From: JBMYTN01 sp049604415
Lineage (GTDB): Bacteria > Pseudomonadota > Alphaproteobacteria > Rhodospirillales > Rhodospirillaceae
Reading direction: 5' to 3'
NCBI GenBank assembly: GCA_049604415.1
Contig: JBMYTN010000005.1
Coordinates: forward strand, 62,001 to 126,000
Length of the DNA stretch: 64,000 nucleotides
This document shows, piece by piece, positions 1 to 11,272 of the stretch. The notes under the pieces were generated by a model. The model did not search any database. It saw only the letters and a list, made by a program, of their open reading frames with translations, and was not told the DNA's origin. The first letter of the stretch is position 1; each line of letters begins with the position of its first letter. A program made the translations under genes and the position numbers.

Positions 1-119
1 AGAATTCCCGCACCAGTTCCGAGCCCGAGGGCGGACCGACCACCTTGACCGACGTTCCGCCCCACGTTCCGTATCAGCCGCAGGCGGCACCGGCCGCCGA
101 TGCGACCGAAGGAGCCTGA
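1..119 (+). CDS. nuoE: NADH-quinone oxidoreductase subunit E, C-terminal fragment
   Basis: This is the truncated 3' end of a gene that begins before the window. The reading frame ending at TGA 117-119 encodes [11 protein letters not shown] followed by a Pro/Ala-rich tail. I recognise SEPEGG as typical of the C-terminus of NuoE, the 24-kDa 2Fe-2S subunit of complex I. It lies directly upstream of nuoF, which is the usual order. The iron-sulfur cysteines are outside the window, so the call rests on the tail sequence and the position. Confidence 0.75.
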   Translation, partial: NSRTSSEPEGGPTTLTDVPPHVPYQPQAAPAADATEGA

Positions 120-120
120 C

Positions 121-1413
121 ATGTTGCATGACAAGGACCGGATTTTTACCAATCTGTACGGCCTCCAGGACCCGTTTTTGAAGGGTGCCCTGGCCCGGGG
201 CGATTGGGACAACACCAAAGCGCTGCTGGCCATGGGCCGCGATTGGATCATCGACCAGGTCAAGACCTCCGGCCTGCGCGGTCGGGGTGGGGCAGGCTTC
301 CCCACCGGCATGAAATGGTCCTTTATGCCCAAGGAAGTTGGCGAGCGGCCGCATTACTTGGTCATCAACGCCGATGAAGGCGAGCCCGGCACCTGTAAAG
401 ACCGGGATATGATGCGCCATGACCCCCACAAGCTGCTCGAAGGCTGCTTGCTGGCCGGTTTCGCCATGCAGGCCCATGCGGCCTATATCTACATCCGGGG
501 TGAGTTCCACCAGGAAGGCAATGCCCTGGAGCGGGCCATTGAGGAAGCCCGCGAGGCTGGCCTTTTGGGTCCCGATGCCTGTGGGTCTGGTTGGGCCTTC
601 GAGATCTATGTCCATCGCGGGGCCGGGGCCTATATCTGCGGCGAAGAAACTGCGCTGATCCAATCCCTGGAAGGCAAAAAGGGCCAACCGCGCCTGAAGC
701 CGCCGTTCCCGGCAGGCGTTGGCGTCTGGGGCTGCCCGACCACGGTGAACAATGTGGAAAGCATCGCGGTGGTGCCGACCATTTTGCGTCGGGGCGGGGC
801 CTGGTTTGGCGCGCTGGGTCGGGAAAAGAACACCGGCACCAAGGTGTTCTGCATTTCCGGCCATGTGAACAATCCCTGCAATGTCGAAGAAGAGATGGGG
901 ATCCCGCTGAAGGACCTGATCGAAAAGCATGCCGGGGGCGTGCGGGGCGGTTGGGACAATCTGCTGGCGGTCATCCCGGGCGGGGCCTCTGTGCCGCTGC
1001 TGCCCAAGGACATCTGCGACACGGTGCTGATGGATTTTGACAGCCTGCGGGAGGTCAAATCCGGTCTGGGCACCGCAGCGGTCATGGTGATGGACAAATC
1101 CACCGATGTGGTGAAGGCCATCACCCGGCTGTCCCGGTTCTACACCCATGAAAGCTGTGGCCAATGCACGCCTTGTCGCGAAGGCACCGGCTGGCTGTGG
1201 CGGGTCATGGACCGTCTGGTGACCGGCGATGCCCATGTCGAGGAAATCGATGTGCTGGAGCAGGTCACCCGCCAGATCGAGGGCCACACCATCTGCGCGC
1301 TTGGCGATGCAGCGGCTTGGCCGGTCCAAGGCCTGATCCGGCATTTCCGGCCCGAGCTGGAACGGCGGATCCTAGAAAAGCAAGGTGTCGCCCATCCGGC
1401 GGCGGCTGAGTAA
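121..1413 (+). CDS. nuoF: NADH-quinone oxidoreductase subunit F (NADH/FMN subunit)
   Basis: This is the 51-kDa subunit of respiratory complex I. It oxidises NADH and passes electrons from FMN to a 4Fe-4S centre on the cytoplasmic arm. The 430-residue product has the glycine-rich FMN/NADH loop [10 protein letters not shown] (about 54-63), [13 protein letters not shown] and [13 protein letters not shown]. The N3 cluster cysteines are C346, C349 and C352 (SCGQCTPC) plus C392. ATG 121 was chosen over an in-frame codon at 100 because GGAG at 111-114 precedes it and family alignment begins near there. It follows nuoE by one base and is followed by nuoG, all in one operon. Confidence 0.97.
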   Translation: MLHDKDRIFTNLYGLQDPFLKGALARGDWDNTKALLAMGRDWIIDQVKTSGLRGRGGAGFPTGMKWSFMPKEVGERPHYLVINADEGEPGTCKDRDMMRHDPHKLLEGCLLAGFAMQAHAAYIYIRGEFHQEGNALERAIEEAREAGLLGPDACGSGWAFEIYVHRGAGAYICGEETALIQSLEGKKGQPRLKPPFPAGVGVWGCPTTVNNVESIAVVPTILRRGGAWFGALGREKNTGTKVFCISGHVNNPCNVEEEMGIPLKDLIEKHAGGVRGGWDNLLAVIPGGASVPLLPKDICDTVLMDFDSLREVKSGLGTAAVMVMDKSTDVVKAITRLSRFYTHESCGQCTPCREGTGWLWRVMDRLVTGDAHVEEIDVLEQVTRQIEGHTICALGDAAAWPVQGLIRHFRPELERRILEKQGVAHPAAAE

Positions 1414-1432
1414 ACGGGGAGCGGAGAGCCCA

Positions 1433-3499
1433 ATGCCCAAGCTGACGATTGATGGCATCGAGGTTGAGGTTCCGGCCGGGACGACGATCCTGCAGGCCGC
1501 CGAAACCCTCGGGATCGAAATTCCCCGGTTCTGCTATCACGAGCGGTTGTCCATCGCCGGGAACTGCCGGATGTGTCTGGTCGAGGTCAAGCCCGGACCG
1601 CCGAAACCGGCTGCCTCCTGCGCCATGCCGGTGGCCGAGGGCATGGATGTCAAAACCAACTCCGAGCTGGCCATTAAGGCCCGCAAAGGGGTGATGGAAT
1701 TTCTGCTGATCAATCACCCGCTGGATTGCCCGATTTGCGACCAGGGCGGGGAATGTGACCTGCAAGATCAGGCCATGACCTTCGGCAATGACAAGTCGCG
1801 CTTTGGTGAACATAAGCGGGCGGTGCGGGAAAAATATTTGGGTCCCTTGGTGAAAACCGCCATGACCCGCTGCATTCACTGCACCCGCTGTGTCCGCTTC
1901 TCGACCGAGGTCGCCGGGGTCCAGGAAATGGGCATGATCGGGCGCGGCGAGCATGCGGAAATCACCAGCTATATCGAAAGCGCTTTGACCAGCGAGCTGT
2001 CGGGCTGTGTGGTTGATCTTTGCCCGGTCGGGGCGCTGACCAGCGGTCCCTATGCGTTTAATGCCCGGCCTTGGGAGCTGAAGAAGACCGAAAGCATCGA
2101 TGTGCTCGATGCGGTCGGCTCCAATGTGCGCTTGGACGCGCGCTCCGGCCAGGTGATGCGGGCTCTGCCGCGCAACAATGATGCGGTGAACGAAGAATGG
2201 CTCGGCGATAAGAGCCGCCATGCGGTGGACGGCTTGGTGCATCAGCGCCTCGACAGTCCGATGATCCGCCGCGACGGTGCGTTGGTGGCGGTGTCGTGGC
2301 CCGAGGCCCTGCAGACGGTCGCAGCGCAACTGACCGGCACCGCGCCGGAAAAGATCGCCGCCCTTGCGGGTGATCTGGTTGATTGCGAAGCCATGGCGGC
2401 CCTGAAAGACCTGATGGAAGGTCTGGGCAGCCCGAACCTGGATTGCCGCCAGGATGGGGCCAAAACCCCGGCTGAAGCTCCGGCATCCTACCGCTTCAAC
2501 TCCACCATTGACGGCATTGAAGATGCCGATGCGCTGCTGATCATCGGTTCTGATCCGCGCCGGGAAGCTCCGGTGCTCAATGCCCGGATCCGCAAGCGCT
2601 ATCTGGCGGGCGGCTTCAAGGTCGGCGTGGTCGGCCCAGAGCTGGATCTAACCTATAAGGCTGAGTTCTTTGGCAATGATCCTGCGCTGCTGAGCGCCAT
2701 CGCTGAGGGGTCCCATCCCTTCGCCGAGGTCCTCAAGGCGGCCGAGCGCCCGATGATCATCCTTGGCTCCGGTGCGGTGGCTCGGGATGACGGGGCCGAA
2801 GTGCTTGGTGTCGCGTGGCGGATTGCCGAAGCCGTCGGGGCGGTCTCCGAAGACTGGAATGGCTTTAACCTGCTGCAGCGCGCTGCCTCCCGGGTTGGCG
2901 GTCTGGACCTGGGCCTGGTGCCGGGGCAGGGCGGTTTGGATACGGCGGGCATTCTGGCCGGTGCCGGATCCGGAGCCATTGAGGTCGTCTATCTGCTGGG
3001 CGCAGATGAGATCGACATGGCCGCCTTGGGCAAGGCCTTTGTGATCTATCAAGGCCACCATGGCGATGCCGGGGCGCATCGGGCCGATGTCATCCTGCCG
3101 GGCTCAGCCTATACGGAAAAAGACGCAACCTATGTCAACACCGAGGGCCGGGTGCAGCGCACGCGGATTGCGGTGTTGCCGCCGGGACAGGCCAAGGAGG
3201 ATTGGAAGATCCTGCGCGCTTTGTCCGAGCCGGTTGGCAAGACCTTGCCTTACAACACGTTGGAACAGCTTCGGGCCCGGATGGTCGCTGCTGTTCCGGC
3301 CTTTGATGCGGTCGATGCGGTGGCCGCAGCACCTTGGGGGGCGTTTGGCACCAGCGGGGCACCGGGAACGGAACCGTTCTCGACGCCGGTGACAAACTAC
3401 TACATGACCGATCCCATAAGCCGGGCTTCGCCGACCATGGCCGAATGCACCGACATTTATGTGAACGGCAATGCGAAACGGACGGGGACCGATGGCTGA
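1433..3499 (+). CDS. nuoG: NADH-quinone oxidoreductase subunit G
   Basis: This is the 75-kDa subunit of complex I, which carries several iron-sulfur clusters between NuoF and the membrane arm. The 688-residue protein starts with a ferredoxin-like 2Fe-2S domain (C34, C45, C48, C63). Next comes the His/Cys motif [19 protein letters not shown] for a 4Fe-4S centre, then [10 protein letters not shown] with a distal DLCPVGAL cysteine for another. The rest is a molybdopterin-oxidoreductase-like fold with no obvious cofactor role in this family. ATG 1433 fits the known N-terminus (PKLTIDG) and has GGAG upstream. The stop overlaps the nuoH start by 8 bases, implying coupled translation. Confidence 0.96.
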   Translation: MPKLTIDGIEVEVPAGTTILQAAETLGIEIPRFCYHERLSIAGNCRMCLVEVKPGPPKPAASCAMPVAEGMDVKTNSELAIKARKGVMEFLLINHPLDCPICDQGGECDLQDQAMTFGNDKSRFGEHKRAVREKYLGPLVKTAMTRCIHCTRCVRFSTEVAGVQEMGMIGRGEHAEITSYIESALTSELSGCVVDLCPVGALTSGPYAFNARPWELKKTESIDVLDAVGSNVRLDARSGQVMRALPRNNDAVNEEWLGDKSRHAVDGLVHQRLDSPMIRRDGALVAVSWPEALQTVAAQLTGTAPEKIAALAGDLVDCEAMAALKDLMEGLGSPNLDCRQDGAKTPAEAPASYRFNSTIDGIEDADALLIIGSDPRREAPVLNARIRKRYLAGGFKVGVVGPELDLTYKAEFFGNDPALLSAIAEGSHPFAEVLKAAERPMIILGSGAVARDDGAEVLGVAWRIAEAVGAVSEDWNGFNLLQRAASRVGGLDLGLVPGQGGLDTAGILAGAGSGAIEVVYLLGADEIDMAALGKAFVIYQGHHGDAGAHRADVILPGSAYTEKDATYVNTEGRVQRTRIAVLPPGQAKEDWKILRALSEPVGKTLPYNTLEQLRARMVAAVPAFDAVDAVAAAPWGAFGTSGAPGTEPFSTPVTNYYMTDPISRASPTMAECTDIYVNGNAKRTGTDG

Positions 3500-4499
3500 A
3501 TTCTGGAGCGAATGGGGATACACCATTGGGCTGATCCTATGGCCCGTGGTGATTATCCTGCCGATGCTGGGGGCGGTGGCCTATCTGACCTTCGCGGAAC
3601 GCAAGGTGATTGGGGCCATTCAGCTCCGCAAAGGTCCCAATGTGGTCGGCCCGTTTGGTCTGCTGCAGCCCATTGCCGATGGCTTGAAGCTGTTCCTGAA
3701 GGAAACGGTGATCCCGACCGGCTCCAGCCGGGGGGTTTTCCTGCTGGCCCCGGCCTTGACCTTTATTCTGGCCCTGATCGCCTGGGCGGTGATCCCGTTT
3801 GACGATGGCTGGGTGGTCGCCGACATCAATGTCGGCATCCTCTATCTGTTTGCGGTCTCTGGCCTGGGTGTCTATGGCATCATCATGGCTGGCTGGGCCT
3901 CCAACTCCAAATATGCCTTCCTCGGCGGCCTGCGCTCAGCAGCACAAATGGTGTCCTATGAAGTCGCCATGGGCCTGATCATCATTTCGGTGATCCTGAC
4001 CGCTGGCACCATGAACCTGTCCGACATTGTGCGCGCCCAAGGCGAAGGGGTTTGGTACATCATCCCGCATTTCCCGATGTTCGTGATGTTCATCGTCTCG
4101 ATCTTGGCGGAAACCAACCGCGCCCCGTTTGACTTGCCCGAAGCGGAAGCGGAATTGGTCGCGGGCTATAACGTTGAATATTCCTCCATGCCGTTTGCCC
4201 TGTTCTTCCTGGGCGAATACGCCAATATGATCTTGATGAGCGCCATGGCGGTCATCTTGTTCCTGGGTGGCTGGCTGCCGCCGCTGGACATTCCGCCGTT
4301 TAATTGGATCCCTGGCATCTTCTGGTTTGCACTGAAGATTATGGCGATCCTGTTTATATTCCTGTGGGTTCGGGCCACCTTCCCGCGCTATCGCTACGAC
4401 CAGCTGATGCGGCTGGGCTGGAAATTCTTCCTGCCGGGCTCGCTGCTCTGGGTGGTGCTGACCGCCGGGTTCCTGGTGACCTTCGACATGCTGCCCTAA
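3492..4499 (+). CDS. nuoH: NADH-quinone oxidoreductase subunit H
   Basis: This is the membrane subunit (ND1 homologue) at the junction of the peripheral and membrane arms, lining the quinone site. The 335-residue protein has about eight hydrophobic segments. It contains the family motifs [31 protein letters not shown] (seen near residues 36-66) and [21 protein letters not shown] in the fifth loop. ATG 3492 lies inside the nuoG end, giving a short overlap. The next gene is nuoI, whose SD and start follow within 15 bases. Confidence 0.97.
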   Translation: MAEFWSEWGYTIGLILWPVVIILPMLGAVAYLTFAERKVIGAIQLRKGPNVVGPFGLLQPIADGLKLFLKETVIPTGSSRGVFLLAPALTFILALIAWAVIPFDDGWVVADINVGILYLFAVSGLGVYGIIMAGWASNSKYAFLGGLRSAAQMVSYEVAMGLIIISVILTAGTMNLSDIVRAQGEGVWYIIPHFPMFVMFIVSILAETNRAPFDLPEAEAELVAGYNVEYSSMPFALFFLGEYANMILMSAMAVILFLGGWLPPLDIPPFNWIPGIFWFALKIMAILFIFLWVRATFPRYRYDQLMRLGWKFFLPGSLLWVVLTAGFLVTFDMLP

Positions 4500-4513
4500 G
4501 CGGAGAGGCCCTG

Positions 4514-5002
4514 ATGTCCTTCATAGAACGCACCATCAAGTCCTTCACATTGTGGGAACTGGTCACGGGCATGGCTCTGACCTTCCGCTATATGCTGAAG
4601 CCGAAGGTGACCCTGAACTATCCCTATGAAAAAGGCTATCTGTCGCCGCGGTTCCGGGGGGAACATGCGCTGCGCCGCTATCCCAATGGGGAAGAGCGCT
4701 GCATCGCCTGCAAGCTCTGTGAAGCGATTTGCCCGGCCCAGGCCATCACCATCGAAGCGGAACCCCGCAGCGATGGGTCGCGCCGGACCACCCGCTATGA
4801 CATTGACATGACCAAATGCATCTATTGCGGCTATTGCGAAGAAGCCTGCCCGGTGGATGCCATTGTCGAGGGGCCGAATTTCGAATTTGCCACCGAGACC
4901 CGGGAAGAGCTGCTGTATGACAAGGCCAAATTGCTGGCCAATGGGGACCGTTGGGAGCCTGAACTGGCCCACCGGCTGGAATGTGACGCGCCCTATCGCT
5001 AA
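4514..5002 (+). CDS. nuoI: NADH-quinone oxidoreductase subunit I
   Basis: This is the 23-kDa (TYKY) subunit of complex I with two 4Fe-4S clusters that hand electrons towards the final cluster near quinone. The 162-residue protein has two classical ferredoxin motifs, [12 protein letters not shown] and [12 protein letters not shown], and the conserved segment NYPYEKG before them. ATG 4514 has the purine-rich GGAGAGG (4502-4508) at good spacing. It is the last gene before an unusually long gap; nuoJ starts 322 bases later. Confidence 0.97.
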   Translation: MSFIERTIKSFTLWELVTGMALTFRYMLKPKVTLNYPYEKGYLSPRFRGEHALRRYPNGEERCIACKLCEAICPAQAITIEAEPRSDGSRRTTRYDIDMTKCIYCGYCEEACPVDAIVEGPNFEFATETREELLYDKAKLLANGDRWEPELAHRLECDAPYR

Positions 5003-5324
5003 GGACAGCGATGGGGAGATCCGCCCGATCCCAAAAGGGGCTCATGCGCACGGGTTTTGGTGCGTTTGAGAGGGGATCGGTCGGAGAGAGTTTGAGAGAG
5101 GGGGGTATCCACCGGGCGGCGTTCCGCCAACCGGTCTCGCATTTTGGATAACCCTGTTTGGGTCGTGGATCCTTCGTCCTTGGGACGCGGGCGCCTGTGG
5201 CGCGCGGTCTGTTGCCAGGATAAGGGGGTCCGGAACATTGGTATAGGCTTTGGTCCGCTCGGATGGCCGATCGGAACTGACCGGAGCCGGACCCGGTGCT
5301 TGAAGGCCCGGGGGAGGGGGACGC
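5003..5324 (+). other. nuoI-nuoJ intergenic region without a recognisable gene
   Basis: This 322-bp spacer interrupts an operon whose other junctions are short or overlapping. No credible coding frame was found. A direct repeat of GTTTGAGAG followed by a G-run occurs at 5064-5075 and 5090-5105. The segment ends in a purine-rich ribosome-binding stretch (GGGGGAGGGGGA) just before nuoJ. It could hold an internal promoter or processing site, but no good -35/-10 pair was identified. Confidence 0.6.
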
Positions 5325-5942
5325 ATGATCGTAATGGCCTTGGTCTTCTACATGCTGGCCACCGTGATGGTGGTGGCGGCCTTTATGGTCGTCATCTCCC
5401 GCAATCCGGTGCATTCGGTGCTGTGGCTGATCCTGACCTTCTTCAATTCAGCGGGCTTGTTCCTGCTGTTGGGGGCGGAATTCGTCGCCATGCTGGTGGT
5501 CGTGGTCTATGTCGGCGCGGTCGCGGTGTTGTTCCTCTTCGTCGTGATGATGCTCGACATCAACTATCTGAAGCTCCGCGAAGGGTTCTTGAACTACATG
5601 CCCATTGGGGCCGCGATTGCCTTTGTTCTGCTGGCCGAAATGGCTGTTCTGGCCGGGGGCTGGGTGATCGCCGGGGATGCTCCGGCCCATTTGGCCGCTC
5701 CGGTGCCGACGGATCCGGAGATCACCAATTCCCAGGCGCTCGGCCGCATTCTCTATACGGATTACGTCTATCTGTTCCAGGCCGCTGGCATGGTGCTGCT
5801 GGTGGCCATGATCGGCTCGATCATGCTGACCCTGCGCAAGCATCCGAAGGTCCTGCGGCAAAAGGTTGCCGATCAAATGGCCCGGCGCAAAGAGGACAGC
5901 TTGCAGCTGAATAAAGTCGAACCGGGTAAGGGGATCTCGTGA
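5325..5942 (+). CDS. nuoJ: NADH-quinone oxidoreductase subunit J
   Basis: This is the small membrane subunit (ND6 homologue) of complex I. The 205-residue protein has five hydrophobic segments. The family-typical stretch [28 protein letters not shown] sits in the third helix, which contains the pi-bulge in solved complexes. The start ATG 5325 is preceded by a strong G/A-rich SD. The stop is one base before the nuoK start, as expected for coupled nuoJ-nuoK translation. Confidence 0.96.
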   Translation: MIVMALVFYMLATVMVVAAFMVVISRNPVHSVLWLILTFFNSAGLFLLLGAEFVAMLVVVVYVGAVAVLFLFVVMMLDINYLKLREGFLNYMPIGAAIAFVLLAEMAVLAGGWVIAGDAPAHLAAPVPTDPEITNSQALGRILYTDYVYLFQAAGMVLLVAMIGSIMLTLRKHPKVLRQKVADQMARRKEDSLQLNKVEPGKGIS

Positions 5943-5943
5943 G

Positions 5944-6252
5944 ATGGAAATCGGATTAGCCCATTACCTGACCGTCGCCGCCATGCTGTTCACCTTGGGC
6001 GTCTTCGGGATCTTTGCCAACCGGAAGAATGTGGTGGTGATCCTGATGTCCGTGGAGTTGATGCTGCTGGCCGTGAACATCAACATGGTGGCCTTCAGCG
6101 CAGCGCTGGGGGATCTGGTCGGCCAGTTGTTCACCATGCTCATCCTGACCGTCGCCGCCGCCGAGGCTGGGATCGGTCTGGCCATCGTCGTCGTCTTCTT
6201 CCGCAATCGCGGCAGCATCGAAGTCGAAGACATCAACCAGATGAAGGGCTGA
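5944..6252 (+). CDS. nuoK: NADH-quinone oxidoreductase subunit K
   Basis: This is the ND4L-like membrane subunit of complex I, thought to take part in proton movement. The 102-residue protein has three helices, with conserved acidic residues in [16 protein letters not shown] and [13 protein letters not shown]. The length is standard for the family. It sits between nuoJ and nuoL with a 10-base gap to nuoL. Confidence 0.97.
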   Translation: MEIGLAHYLTVAAMLFTLGVFGIFANRKNVVVILMSVELMLLAVNINMVAFSAALGDLVGQLFTMLILTVAAAEAGIGLAIVVVFFRNRGSIEVEDINQMKG

Positions 6253-6262
6253 GACCGGGACC

Positions 6263-8194
6263 ATGTTGTACGCACTCGCTGTTTTCCTGCCCCTGTTCAC
6301 CTCGATCATTGCTGGCTTCTTTGGCAATAAGATCGGTGATCGCGGCTCCCAGATCCTGACCTGCACCGGCCTGGGGATTTCCTTCCTGATCTCGGTCTCG
6401 GCCTTTATTGACGTCGCCTTGGGCGGCAATGCCCAGACCATCACCCTGTTTACCTGGGTGGCTTCGGGCGATCTGACCTTCAATTGGGCGCTGAAGATCG
6501 ACACCTTGTCTGCGGTGATGCTGATTGTGGTCACCACCGTGTCCTTCATGGTGCATGTCTATTCGGTCGGCTACATGTCCCATGACAAGTCGATCCCGCG
6601 CTTCATGTCCTATCTTTCGCTGTTCACCTTCTTCATGCTGATGCTGGTGACCGCCGACAATCTGGTGCAAATGTTCTTCGGCTGGGAAGGCGTGGGTCTG
6701 GCGTCCTATTTGCTGATCGGCTTCTGGTATGAAAAGCCGACCGCCAATGCGGCCGCCATTAAGGCCTTTGTGGTCAACCGGGTCGGCGATTTCGGGTTCT
6801 CTCTTGGGATTTTCGCCGCCTTTGTGCTGTTCGGCACCGTCGCTTTTGACGAAATCTTCGCCGCCGCGCCGCAATATGCCGACACCACCGTGACCTTCTT
6901 CTCCATTGAATGGCATGCGATGACCATCATCTGCATCCTGCTGTTCATTGGTGCCATGGGCAAATCCGCCCAGCTGGGCCTGCATACCTGGTTGCCGGAC
7001 GCGATGGAGGGGCCGACCCCGGTTTCCGCCCTGATCCACGCCGCCACCATGGTGACCGCCGGTGTGTTTATGGTGGCCCGGATGAGCCCGCTGTTTGTGC
7101 TCTCGGACACGGCCATGGCCATGGTGACCATCATCGGGGCGATGACGGCCTTTTTCGCCGCGACGGTGGGCTGTACCCAGAACGACATCAAACGGGTGAT
7201 CGCCTATTCGACCTGCTCCCAGTTGGGCTACATGTTCTTTGCCCTGGGCGTCGGCGCTTTTGGGGCCGGGATTTTCCACCTGATGACCCACGCCTTCTTC
7301 AAGGCGCTGCTGTTCCTGGGGGCCGGATCGGTGATCCATGCCATGTCCGATGAACAGGATATGCGCAAAATGGGCGGCATCTGGAAAATGGTGCCCGTGA
7401 CCTATGCCATGATGTGGATTGGCTCGCTGGCCTTGATGGGGGTGCCTCCCTTCGCCGGGTTCTTCTCCAAAGATATGATCTTGGAGGTCGCCTGGGCCGC
7501 CCATACGCCGGTTGGCACTTTTGCCTTCTGGATGGGCATCGCGGCAGCCACCTTAACAGCGTTCTATTCCACACGCCTGATTCTCATGACCTTCCATGGC
7601 ACACCCAGGGCCGATGAGCACACCATGGCCCATGTGCATGAGAGTCCGAAGGTGATGCTGATCCCGCTGTTTGTGTTGGCGGTTGGCGCTGTCTTGGCTG
7701 GCTTTGTTGCCTATGGCTGGTTTGTCGGCGATGACGCCCGGTTTGAATTCTGGGGCGCTGCCATCGCCCAGAGTGCCGATGACGTCACCCACCATGCCCA
7801 CCATGTGCCGTTCATCATCAAGATCCTGCCCTTGATCGTGACCGCCATTGGCGTCGGGATGGGGTACTGGCTGTACAGCCGGAAGCCGAAAATCCCGGGG
7901 ATCTTGGCGGAGAGCAATCCGAGCCTGTACCAGTTCCTGTTGAACAAATGGTATTTCGACGAGCTGTATGACCGGATCTTTGTCAAGCCGTCCTTCAGCC
8001 TGGGGCGTGGCTTCTGGAAAGGCGGCGATGGTGCGGTCATTGACGGCATCGGTCCGGACGGGGTTGCTGCGGTCAGCCGCAATCTGGCCAAGCGCTTCGG
8101 GATCCTGCAGTCCGGCTACCTCTATCACTATGCTTTCGCGATGATTTTTGGGATCACCGGGGTCATCACCTGGCTTCTGGTTACGTCGGGCTGA
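6263..8194 (+). CDS. nuoL: NADH-quinone oxidoreductase subunit L (antiporter-like)
   Basis: This is the largest antiporter-like membrane subunit (ND5 homologue), a proton channel with the long lateral helix at its C-terminus. The 643-residue protein contains NLVQMFFGWEGVGLASYLLIGFW, the Lys/His-bearing GKSAQLGLHTWLPDAMEGPTPVSALIHAATMVTAGVF, and CTQNDIKRVIAYSTCSQLGYM. The length and motifs match the family. It is co-directional with nuoK and nuoM. Confidence 0.97.
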   Translation: MLYALAVFLPLFTSIIAGFFGNKIGDRGSQILTCTGLGISFLISVSAFIDVALGGNAQTITLFTWVASGDLTFNWALKIDTLSAVMLIVVTTVSFMVHVYSVGYMSHDKSIPRFMSYLSLFTFFMLMLVTADNLVQMFFGWEGVGLASYLLIGFWYEKPTANAAAIKAFVVNRVGDFGFSLGIFAAFVLFGTVAFDEIFAAAPQYADTTVTFFSIEWHAMTIICILLFIGAMGKSAQLGLHTWLPDAMEGPTPVSALIHAATMVTAGVFMVARMSPLFVLSDTAMAMVTIIGAMTAFFAATVGCTQNDIKRVIAYSTCSQLGYMFFALGVGAFGAGIFHLMTHAFFKALLFLGAGSVIHAMSDEQDMRKMGGIWKMVPVTYAMMWIGSLALMGVPPFAGFFSKDMILEVAWAAHTPVGTFAFWMGIAAATLTAFYSTRLILMTFHGTPRADEHTMAHVHESPKVMLIPLFVLAVGAVLAGFVAYGWFVGDDARFEFWGAAIAQSADDVTHHAHHVPFIIKILPLIVTAIGVGMGYWLYSRKPKIPGILAESNPSLYQFLLNKWYFDELYDRIFVKPSFSLGRGFWKGGDGAVIDGIGPDGVAAVSRNLAKRFGILQSGYLYHYAFAMIFGITGVITWLLVTSG

Positions 8195-8212
8195 CGAAGG
8201 GACCATGGAACG

Positions 8213-9745
8213 ATGACCGATATGCCCATTCTCACTTTCCTGACCTTCCTGCCGCTCGTTGGGGTCGCCTTCATCTTGATCTTCCTGACCTGGAGACCTG
8301 ATGAGGAGGTGGCAGGCAATGCCAAAAGCGTTGCCCTGTTGACCTCGAGCATGACCTTCATCATGTCGCTGACCCTGTGGATCTGGTTTGATCCCAATGA
8401 AGCCGGGTTCCAGTTTGTCGACAAAGCCGATTGGATGCCTGCCTTTGGCATCAACTACCACATGGGCGTTGACGGCATTTCCGTGCTGTTTGTGCTGCTG
8501 GCCACCTTCTTGACGCCGCTCTGCATCTTGGCCAGCTGGGACTCCATTAAGACCCGGGTTCGGGAATATATGGTCGCCTTCCTGGTCCTTGAGACCATGA
8601 TGATCGGCATGTTCTGCGCCCTGGACTTTGTGCTGTTCTACATCTTCTTCGAAGCGGTTCTGATCCCGATGTTCCTGATCATCGGGGTCTGGGGTGGGGC
8701 CCGTCGGGTCTACGCCGCCTTCAAGTTCTTCCTCTATACCCTGGCCGGATCAGTGCTGATGTTGATCGCCATCCTGGCGATGTATCTGGCTGCCGGGACC
8801 ACCGATATCCCGAGCCTGATGGCCTTTAACTTCCCGGCCGCCATGCAGACGTGGCTCTGGCTGGCCATGTTCGCCAGCTTCGCGGTCAAGGTGCCGATGT
8901 GGCCGGTGCATACTTGGTTGCCGGATGCCCATGTGGAAGCCCCGACGGCGGGCTCAGTGATCCTGGCCGGTGTGCTGTTGAAAATGGGGGCCTATGGCTT
9001 CCTGCGCTTCTCCTTGCCCATGCTGCCCTTGGCCTCGGCGGATTTCGCCCCGCTGATCTTCGTGCTCTCGATCATAGCGGTGATCTACACCTCGCTGGTG
9101 GCGCTGGTGCAGGAGGATATGAAGAAGCTGATCGCCTATTCCTCGATCGCCCATATGGCCTTCGTGACGGCGGGCATTTTCGCCATGAACCAGCAGGCCG
9201 TTGAGGGCGCCATCTTCCAAATGCTCAGCCATGGGGTGGTGTCCGGCGCGCTGTTCCTGTGTGTCGGCGTGGTTTATGACCGGCTGCACACCCGCGAGAT
9301 CTCCCGCTATGGCGGCCTAGCCAAGACCATGCCGAAATATGCCATCGTCTTTATGCTGATGATGATGGCCTCGGTGGGCCTGCCGGGGACAGCGGGCTTT
9401 GTCGGCGAATTCATGATCCTGTTGGGTGTGTTTAAGGCCAGCAGCTGGGTGGCGTTCTTCATCGCCTTTGGAGTGATCTTGGGTGCGGCCTATATGCTCT
9501 ATCTTTATCGCCGGATCATCTTCGGAGCCTTGGAGAAAACCGATCTGAAGGCCCTGAAGGATATGAACCGTCGCGAAATCGCCGTGTTCGCTCCGCTGGT
9601 CATCATGGTGTTGTGGATGGGGATTTATCCGTCCTCCTTCCTGGAATTCATGCACGCCTCGGTCCAAGCCTTGGTCAGTGATTACCAAACCGCCTTGAGC
9701 GAGGCGGCGAAAACCGCCGGATCCATCGCGCTGGCTGCGCGCTGA
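8213..9745 (+). CDS. nuoM: NADH-quinone oxidoreductase subunit M (antiporter-like)
   Basis: This is the ND4-like proton-pumping subunit of complex I. The 510-residue polytopic protein has the hallmark [38 protein letters not shown] and [17 protein letters not shown] conserved glutamate lies in [17 protein letters not shown]. It starts 18 bases after nuoL. The length is normal for the family. Confidence 0.97.
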   Translation: MTDMPILTFLTFLPLVGVAFILIFLTWRPDEEVAGNAKSVALLTSSMTFIMSLTLWIWFDPNEAGFQFVDKADWMPAFGINYHMGVDGISVLFVLLATFLTPLCILASWDSIKTRVREYMVAFLVLETMMIGMFCALDFVLFYIFFEAVLIPMFLIIGVWGGARRVYAAFKFFLYTLAGSVLMLIAILAMYLAAGTTDIPSLMAFNFPAAMQTWLWLAMFASFAVKVPMWPVHTWLPDAHVEAPTAGSVILAGVLLKMGAYGFLRFSLPMLPLASADFAPLIFVLSIIAVIYTSLVALVQEDMKKLIAYSSIAHMAFVTAGIFAMNQQAVEGAIFQMLSHGVVSGALFLCVGVVYDRLHTREISRYGGLAKTMPKYAIVFMLMMMASVGLPGTAGFVGEFMILLGVFKASSWVAFFIAFGVILGAAYMLYLYRRIIFGALEKTDLKALKDMNRREIAVFAPLVIMVLWMGIYPSSFLEFMHASVQALVSDYQTALSEAAKTAGSIALAAR

Positions 9746-9768
9746 TAGACGGGAAAAAGGTCGATACG

Positions 9769-11232
9769 ATGTCAGAAACAATGATCATGGCCCCGGCGCT
9801 GCCCGAAATCTTCATGGCAATTCTCGCCATGGCCATGCTGATGCTCGGCGTCTTCTCCAAGGGCAATCCCACCCGTCTGGTCGGCACCATTGTCGTCATC
9901 TGCTTCTTTGGGGTGGCAGGCTGGTATCTGATTGCCGGGGGAGGCACCAATGTTGCCTTCAACGGCTTGTTCACCGATGACGCCTTTGCTCGCTTTGCCA
10001 AGATCCTAGTGCTGATTGCCGCTGGCCTGACCCTGATCCAGGCGATGTCCTGGATGCGCAAGGAAGACGAGGAGCGCTTCGAATATCCGGTGCTGATCAC
10101 CCTGGCCGTGCTGGGGATGATGATGATGATATCCTCGGGCAATCTGATGTCGCTCTATATGGGCCTGGAGCTGCAAAGCCTCTCGCTCTACGTTTTGGCG
10201 GCCTATCGTCGGGACAATGCGCGCTCCACCGAAGCCGGTCTGAAATATTTTGTTCTCGGGGCCTTGGCCTCCGGTCTGACCCTGTATGGGGCGTCGCTGG
10301 TCTATGGCTTTGCCGGGACCGTCAGCTTCCAGGGTATTGCCACTGTGATCAGCTCCGGTGAGACCTCCACCGGCTTGTTGATCGGTCTGGTGTTCGTGAT
10401 CTCCGGCCTTGCCTTCAAGGTCTCCGCCGTGCCGTTCCACATGTGGACTCCGGATGTGTATGAGGGCGCGCCGACCCCGGTGACCGCCTTCTTCGCCGTG
10501 GCGCCAAAAATTGCCGCATTGGCCCTGATCCTGCGGGTGATGATGGAACCGTTTGGAGCCATGGTCGACCAATGGCAGCAGGTCATTGCCTTTATCGCAG
10601 TGTTGTCCATGGGCCTGGGCGCTTTTGCCGCCATTGGCCAGACCAATTTGAAACGGCTGTTGGCCTATTCCTCCATCGGCCATGTTGGCTATGCCCTGGT
10701 TGGCGTCGCTGCGGGCACCGCCGAGGGCGTGCGCGGTGTGCTGGTCTATTTGGCGATCTACCTGTTCATGAATGTCGGCACCTTCGCTGTGCTGCTCGCC
10801 ATGCGCCGACAAGGGCGTGCGGTGGAAGGCATCGACGATTTGTCCGGCCTGTCGAAAAGCTCCCCGGCCATGGCTCTGGCCATGACCTTCCTGATGTTCT
10901 CCATGGCTGGCGTGCCGCCACTGGCGGGCTTCTTTGGCAAATATTTCGTCTTCATGGCCGCTGTGGACCAAGGCATGATCACCTTGGCGGTCCTTGGGGT
11001 CCTGGCTAGCGTTGTCTCCGCCTTCTACTATCTGCGGATCATCAAGATCATGTTCTTCGACGATGTGGTCGAGCCACTTGACCCCATGTCCGGTGCCTCG
11101 TCGAAGCTGATCCTGTTGGGCAGCACGTTGTTCGTCTTGCTGTTCTTCCTCGCTCCCACCTTGCTACTGGATGGGGCGAGCGCCGCCGCCCAGGCCCTGA
11201 CCTTGGGCCTGCCCGGCGGCAGTGCCCACTAA
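9769..11232 (+). CDS. nuoN: NADH-quinone oxidoreductase subunit N (antiporter-like)
   Basis: This is the ND2-like antiporter subunit, the last nuo gene of the operon. The 487-residue protein has about 14 hydrophobic segments. It contains [32 protein letters not shown] and [22 protein letters not shown], both typical of NuoN. It is followed at once by the biotin-ligase gene, a linkage common in alphaproteobacteria. Confidence 0.97.
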   Translation: MSETMIMAPALPEIFMAILAMAMLMLGVFSKGNPTRLVGTIVVICFFGVAGWYLIAGGGTNVAFNGLFTDDAFARFAKILVLIAAGLTLIQAMSWMRKEDEERFEYPVLITLAVLGMMMMISSGNLMSLYMGLELQSLSLYVLAAYRRDNARSTEAGLKYFVLGALASGLTLYGASLVYGFAGTVSFQGIATVISSGETSTGLLIGLVFVISGLAFKVSAVPFHMWTPDVYEGAPTPVTAFFAVAPKIAALALILRVMMEPFGAMVDQWQQVIAFIAVLSMGLGAFAAIGQTNLKRLLAYSSIGHVGYALVGVAAGTAEGVRGVLVYLAIYLFMNVGTFAVLLAMRRQGRAVEGIDDLSGLSKSSPAMALAMTFLMFSMAGVPPLAGFFGKYFVFMAAVDQGMITLAVLGVLASVVSAFYYLRIIKIMFFDDVVEPLDPMSGASSKLILLGSTLFVLLFFLAPTLLLDGASAAAQALTLGLPGGSAH

Positions 11233-11272
11233 TGGAGGAGGGGGCAGCTTTGGCGCTGCCCCCGACCTAAAG

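Noticed and set aside
6233..7504. Long antisense open frame (423 codons) opposite nuoL.
   Set aside because: It is rich in His, Gly and Asp with no domain or SD and reflects the high GC of the nuoL coding strand. The same holds for long antisense frames opposite rnj (13439-14692), dnaE (21339-23006) and proS (16366-17451).
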